Shown: one piece after another, positions 14,275-14,961 of the stretch
Numbering within the stretch: position 1 is the stretch's first letter
How the letters are laid out: each line of letters begins with the position of its first letter
Origin: Bacillota bacterium
GTDB taxonomy: Bacteria > Bacillota > Clostridia > Acetivibrionales > DSM-1351
DNA length: 14,961 nucleotides
Assembly: GCA_023392075.1 (NCBI GenBank)
Contig: JAEVZU010000111.1
Location: 1-14,961 of the forward strand
Direction of reading: 5' to 3'
The notes under the pieces: model-generated
The model's input: only the letters and a program-made list of their open reading frames with translations
Told to the model about the DNA's origin: nothing
Databases searched by the model: none
Made by a program: the position numbers and the translations under genes

Positions 14275-14434
14275 AATTACAGAGCTCGAGTTCACAATTC
14301 AAATTTGAAAACACTTAATCAGGAAATGCATTTCTGGAAATTTTATAATCAAATGGAGGAAAAATATTATTTTAAATTACAATCCAAATCCTAGCCTCAA
14401 CAGGCATCAATCAAAAAAAACCGGAGGTCAATTA

Positions 14435-14961
14435 ATGAAAAAATTCTTACCTTTTATAATTTGTTTTGCACTTTTGTTATCCATCTCTTTTTCAGGTACC
14501 GTGTTTGCAGCAACTAATGAAACCGAACCCAATAATACCATGACCACTGCAAGTCCACTCAGGCCCGGAGATACTGTCAACGGTAAAATTTCAACCTCTT
14601 CCGATCTGGATTACTACATGGTACAGATAACATCAGCAAGCGGAAACAGAAATATTTCGCTCAGCACCATTCCAATCGGCTGTGATTATGATTTATTCCT
14701 TTATGATAATAGAGGAAATCTTATTAAGTCATCAACAGCTGGAAGCAATACAGATGAAAATATATCCAGTATCCTGGACATAGGCACTTATTATGTCTGC
14801 GTAAAGAGCTATTCCGGTTATTCCGCAAGCAGTGATTATACATTGTCAGTGAAAAGTTCAGGTTCTACCAACCCACCGACTACCCCTCCTGTTCATGGCG
14901 GAGATGCATATGAATTCAACGATACTCTTGAGCTTGCCTCGGATTTTTACGGCAGCCTGGA
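14435..14961 (+). CDS. Secreted PPC-domain protein, 3' end outside the window
   Basis: The frame runs open to the right edge; 175 codons are visible. Residues 1-25 are a clear signal peptide (MKKFLPFIICFALLLS, cleavage likely after TVFA). Residues about 28-140 form a bacterial pre-peptidase C-terminal (PPC) beta-sandwich: ETEPNNTMTTASPL, TVNGKISTSSDLDYYMVQI, YDLFLYDNRGN and a closing GTYYVCVKSYSG...YTLSV. A Ser/Thr/Pro linker (GSTNPPTTPPVHGG) follows. DAYEFNDTLELASDFYGSL then begins what looks like a second PPC copy. PPC domains accompany secreted peptidases and other exported enzymes, but no catalytic domain is visible yet. Start ATG 14435 has GGAGG at 14423-14427, 7 nt away. The upstream region carries two promoter-like elements and a Spo0A box, so expression may be linked to entry into sporulation. 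Confidence 0.88.
   Translation, partial: MKKFLPFIICFALLLSISFSGTVFAATNETEPNNTMTTASPLRPGDTVNGKISTSSDLDYYMVQITSASGNRNISLSTIPIGCDYDLFLYDNRGNLIKSSTAGSNTDENISSILDIGTYYVCVKSYSGYSASSDYTLSVKSSGSTNPPTTPPVHGGDAYEFNDTLELASDFYGSL

Noticed and set aside
14350..14434. In-frame extension of the PPC gene upstream, from an ATT codon after GGAGG at about 14355
   Set aside because: ATT starts are very rare, and the ATG at 14435 has a good binding site and is followed at once by a textbook signal peptide, which an extension would bury.

Overview
The window looks like a chromosomal segment from a spore-forming, anaerobic-type Firmicute of the Clostridia. Ruminiclostridium or clostridial cluster III is my best guess, by inference only. 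The evidence is a full-length spoIIE, a SpoVB-type flippase, CtsR heat-shock operators, strong AGGAGG-type ribosome binding sites, an AT-leaning composition, and a tRNA-Arg with an encoded CCA. I see no insertion sequence, phage gene or CRISPR array.

Layout. 1-2195 (+): the 3' part of a DUF4330 membrane-anchored protein, followed 12 bp later by an O-antigen ligase/polymerase-like membrane protein, probably the end of a surface-glycan operon, closed by a hairpin. 2385-3221 (+): NAD+ diphosphatase (NudC), convergent with an hsp20 chaperone gene (3322-3756, -), with two back-to-back hairpins between them. Upstream of hsp20 are two perfect CtsR operators. 3928-5499 (-): SpoVB/MATE-type flippase. 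5500-5867: a long leader region with a near-consensus sigma-A promoter and several hairpins. 5868-6662 (+): secreted NlpC/P60 peptidoglycan endopeptidase. 6806-7570 (+): membrane-anchored N-acetylmuramoyl-L-alanine amidase, whose 3' end overlaps a convergent tRNA-dihydrouridine synthase gene (7536-8498, -). 8787-9884 (+): a DNRLRE-domain protein with a duplicated, unrecognised C-terminal module. 9963-10037 (-): tRNA-Arg(CCG), with its own promoter and terminator. 10207-13760 (-): spoIIE, followed by a small single-pass membrane protein and a Yip1-like multi-pass protein, closed by a terminator. 13813-14434: a gene-free divergent regulatory region. 14435-end (+): a secreted PPC-domain protein, cut by the window edge.

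How the genes fit together. Much of the window concerns the envelope and sporulation: glycan polymerisation, lipid-linked precursor flipping, two peptidoglycan hydrolases, the SpoIIE phosphatase that activates sigma-F in the forespore, and secreted or surface beta-domain proteins. NudC, Hsp20, Dus and the tRNA are housekeeping or stress genes.

The least ordinary material lies in the intergenic regions. The apparent spoIIE promoter has a 21-bp spacer, as in Spo0A-dependent promoters. A 26-codon ORF with the best ribosome binding site of the region overlaps the spoIIE start. On the opposite strand, a perfect Spo0A box sits just upstream of a good sigma-A promoter, which would drive a structured leader or small RNA. 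The NlpC/P60 leader is also structured, and part of it weakly resembles a c-di-AMP riboswitch. No wholly new gene system could be shown from sequence alone.
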